Notes under the pieces: generated by a model
Databases searched by the model: none
What the model was told of the DNA's origin: nothing
The model's input: only the letters and a program-made list of their open reading frames with translations
Part shown: positions 6,789 through 8,130 of the stretch, one piece after another
Layout: every line of letters starts with the position of its first letter
Numbering within the stretch: position 1 is the stretch's first letter
Assembly: GCA_025362915.1 (NCBI GenBank)
Contig: JANYEU010000054.1
Location: 1-8,130 of the forward strand
DNA length: 8,130 nt
Origin: Chitinophagaceae bacterium
GTDB taxonomy: Bacteria; Bacteroidota; Bacteroidia; Chitinophagales; Chitinophagaceae
Reading direction: 5' to 3'
Program-made: the position numbers and the translations under genes

Positions 6789-7211
6789 TTATTCTTTAGT
6801 AACAATCCCATCATTAATAACAACATCACTCAAAAAACCTGTAACAACTCCCCGAATGGTTATGGTGCTACCGCCTTTTACTTCCAATTGTTTATCGCCC
6901 CTCAAGGTTACAAAAACATTAGAAAAAGCATCATCGCTCTTCAGGGTAACAGTTGGTTTGCCTGTCTGATCTTTCTTTGCTTCAACCACTTCGCCAGTTA
7001 TTTCAGCTACCTTATTCAAGTATTTAGTGTTTGCCTGAGATTCATTTGTCTGAAATTCTTTCACAATATCCTTTGCTGAAACAACAATGGCACTTTCACC
7101 AGCAATATCACGCACATGGTGTGTTGGTCTGTAAAATATAAAATACCACACCCCTGCAAATCCTAGAACAACCAACAATAGTACGGCAACAATTAAATTC
7201 TTTTTGTTCAT
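6789..7211 (-). CDS. Membrane-anchored OB-fold protein (tRNA_anti-like family)
   Basis: A 140-residue protein with one N-terminal hydrophobic segment (about 5-27, LIVAVLLLVVLGFAGVWYFIFY) after MNKKN. No lipobox cysteine is present, so it is probably an inner-membrane anchor with the rest in the periplasm. The remainder matches the tRNA_anti-like OB-fold pattern found in Bacteroidota: an acidic/aromatic helix ending KEFQTNESQANTKYLNK (51-67), then beta strands VAEITGEVVEA, PTVTLKSDD, VFVTLRG, STITIRGVVTGFLSDVVINDG. Despite the family name there is no reason to think it binds tRNA; the function is unknown. It is the first gene of a pair with the YceI protein and lies behind a perfect TAnnTTTG promoter box. 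Confidence 0.8.
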   Translation of the reverse strand: MNKKNLIVAVLLLVVLGFAGVWYFIFYRPTHHVRDIAGESAIVVSAKDIVKEFQTNESQANTKYLNKVAEITGEVVEAKKDQTGKPTVTLKSDDAFSNVFVTLRGDKQLEVKGGSTITIRGVVTGFLSDVVINDGIVTKE

Positions 7212-7230
7212 CTTACAAAAGTTTAGGGCG

Positions 7231-7238
7231 CAAATTTA
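7231..7238 (-). promoter_or_regulatory. Bacteroidota -7 promoter box for the OB-fold/YceI operon
   Basis: On the minus strand this reads TAAATTTG, an exact TAnnTTTG match, 19 bp upstream of the OB-fold gene start, which would give a leader of about 10-15 nt. A T-rich stretch (TTTCTTTT) lies at roughly the -33 position. Placement and match make this the best promoter candidate in the window. Confidence 0.55.
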
Positions 7239-7285
7239 GATGATTTAAGTAAAAAGAAATTTACGAGTTGCTAAAATGAGGGAAT

Positions 7286-7357
7286 AGTTGCAAGTTGCTG
7301 GTTACAGGTTACTGGTTTCAAGTTATACCAGCAACCTGAATCCAGTAACTTGTAACC
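7286..7357. repeat. Heptamer dyad at the 3' end of recR
   Basis: Six tandem heptamers of the form RGTTnCW (AGTTGCA, AGTTGCT, GGTTACA, GGTTACT, GGTTTCA, AGTTATA; 7286-7327) are followed directly by the inverted form (CCAGCAA, CCTGAAT, CCAGTAA, CTTGTAA, CC; 7328-7357). As a hairpin, 7300-7320 pairs with 7337-7357 at 19 of 21 positions around a 16 nt loop. A second register pairs 7294-7302 (GTTGCTGGT) with 7327-7335. The element ends at the base before the recR stop codon (7358-7360). No T-tract follows on the minus strand, so it is a poor intrinsic terminator; it resembles a dispersed short-repeat element. Confidence 0.8.
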
Positions 7358-7975
7358 TTATTTCACATACTGATTTACCGGAAGCCGATTTGTAATGCTT
7401 CTGGCAAGGGTCATTTCGTCGGCAAATTCCAGTTCCCCGCCAAAAGAAATTCCCCTTGCTATTGTGGTTACCTTACAATTGATTGGCCCCAGTTTTCTTT
7501 GTATATAATAGATAGTGGTATCGCCCTGAATATTCGGATTCAGTGCAAAAAGAAGCTCAGTAGTCTGTTCTTTTTCTATCCGGGCAATAAGGGATTCTAT
7601 ATTTAATTGATCAGGACCAACACCATCCAATGGCGAGATAATACCTCCCAATACATGATATGTGCCATTATATTGCTGCGTACTTTCTATGGCAATTACG
7701 TCTCGGATGTTTTCCACCACACAAATCAATTGTTGATCCCGCCCCACGGTATTGCTGCAAACATTGCAAATATTACCATCACTAATGTTGTGGCAGCGGC
7801 TGCAAAACTTAATCTCTTCCCGCATTAGGGTAATTGTTTCACCAAAATGTTTCACTTCGGCTACCTCTTGTTTTAGCAAATGAAGCACCAACCGCAAGGC
7901 GGTCTTTTTGCCAATACCCGGCAACTTGGCAAACTCCGCCACCGCATTTTCTAATAGTTGAGAAGGTAACTGCAT
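7358..7975 (-). CDS. recR: Recombination protein RecR
   Basis: A 205-residue RecR, close to the family's usual 200. It works with RecO (and RecF) to load RecA on gapped DNA, binding DNA as a ring-shaped multimer. Domains in order: helix-hairpin-helix (about 9-30, FAKLPGIGKKTALRL); the four-cysteine zinc finger C58-x2-C61-x8-C70-x2-C73; the Toprim domain (about 82-165) with E88 and D92 in VVENIRD, the SPLDGVGPD segment (D117, D122) and NPNIQGDTT; and the C-terminal ARGISFGGELEFADEMTLARSI block (173-194) with the GGELE signature. All hallmark residues are present, so it should be functional. The ATG at 7975 gives the standard MxxPSQLLENAVxEFAKLPGIG start. It appears to be transcribed alone. Confidence 0.97.
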   Translation of the reverse strand: MQLPSQLLENAVAEFAKLPGIGKKTALRLVLHLLKQEVAEVKHFGETITLMREEIKFCSRCHNISDGNICNVCSNTVGRDQQLICVVENIRDVIAIESTQQYNGTYHVLGGIISPLDGVGPDQLNIESLIARIEKEQTTELLFALNPNIQGDTTIYYIQRKLGPINCKVTTIARGISFGGELEFADEMTLARSITNRLPVNQYVK

Positions 7976-7992
7976 CTTTTATTTATATGCTG

Positions 7993-8000
7993 CAAAAGTG
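7993..8000 (-). promoter_or_regulatory. Possible -7 box for recR
   Basis: On the minus strand this reads CACTTTTG, seven of eight to TAnnTTTG, placed 17 bp before the recR start in the same relation as the TAAATTTG box of the OB-fold gene. No -33 partner is clear. The rest of 8001-8130 is A/T-rich with no recognisable gene or site. Confidence 0.3.
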
Positions 8001-8130
8001 TGGGTTATTAAATTATAAATCCCTATTACTTACTTGTCTCTCAAAAGGAACTTTGAATCATCCACACAGTTTCTTTTTTAATTCATTTTTATAGTCCTTT
8101 GGCTTATTAGCTCTTTATTTCGCTTGTTTT

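Noticed and set aside
7286..7357. CRISPR-like array
   Set aside because: Units are 7 bp with no spacers and switch orientation halfway, unlike CRISPR repeats, and no cas genes are present.
7834..8094. 86-codon plus-strand frame over the recR start
   Set aside because: Antisense to the conserved RecR N-terminus, with no family resemblance and no promoter or ribosome site.

Overview
The window looks like ordinary chromosome from a low-GC member of the Bacteroidota, most likely Chitinophagaceae or a close relative. The case rests on four things: a cobalamin-dependent methionine synthase split into two adjacent genes, an OB-fold (tRNA_anti-like) plus YceI gene pair, promoter-like boxes of the Bacteroidota TAnnTTTG type, and A/T-rich leaders with weak or no Shine-Dalgarno sequences. 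The family placement is inferred from protein style, not from a marker gene. Every gene I can support lies on the minus strand, so the biological order runs from the right end to the left.

From right to left: 7976-8130 is a leader upstream of recR. recR (7975-7358) encodes the recombination mediator. A dyad built of tandem heptamers (7286-7357) directly abuts its stop codon. Next is a two-gene envelope operon: a membrane-anchored OB-fold protein (7211-6789) and a secreted YceI-family protein (6785-6240), 3 nt apart, behind a perfect TAAATTTG box. A palindrome of about 130 bp with a T-tract (6103-6233) separates it from the methionine synthase operon. The first methionine synthase gene (6034-5018) carries the zinc/homocysteine domain. 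The second (4981-2231) carries the folate, cobalamin and reactivation domains. They are 36 nt apart and together equal one full-length MetH. After an intergenic region of 544 bp come kduD (1686-916) and kduI (823 to beyond base 1), separated by another inverted repeat. kduI is complete except for roughly its last few codons.

Functions: KduI and KduD catalyse consecutive steps of unsaturated uronate catabolism (5-keto-4-deoxyuronate to 2,5-diketo-3-deoxygluconate to 2-keto-3-deoxygluconate), as used in pectin and related polyuronide degradation. The two MetH halves remake methionine from homocysteine and methyl-tetrahydrofolate. RecR acts in RecF-pathway repair. The three groups have no evident functional link.

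I see no defence system, mobile element gene, CRISPR array or RNA gene. The most unusual signal is the short-repeat content. Three intergenic inverted repeats lie at gene 3' ends. In addition, heptamer tandem repeats (GTCGAAA / GTCGTGA type) sit inside the metH coding sequence, in opposite orientations, encoding two short segments of the reactivation domain. The recR-end dyad uses the same architecture, direct heptamers followed by inverted heptamers.
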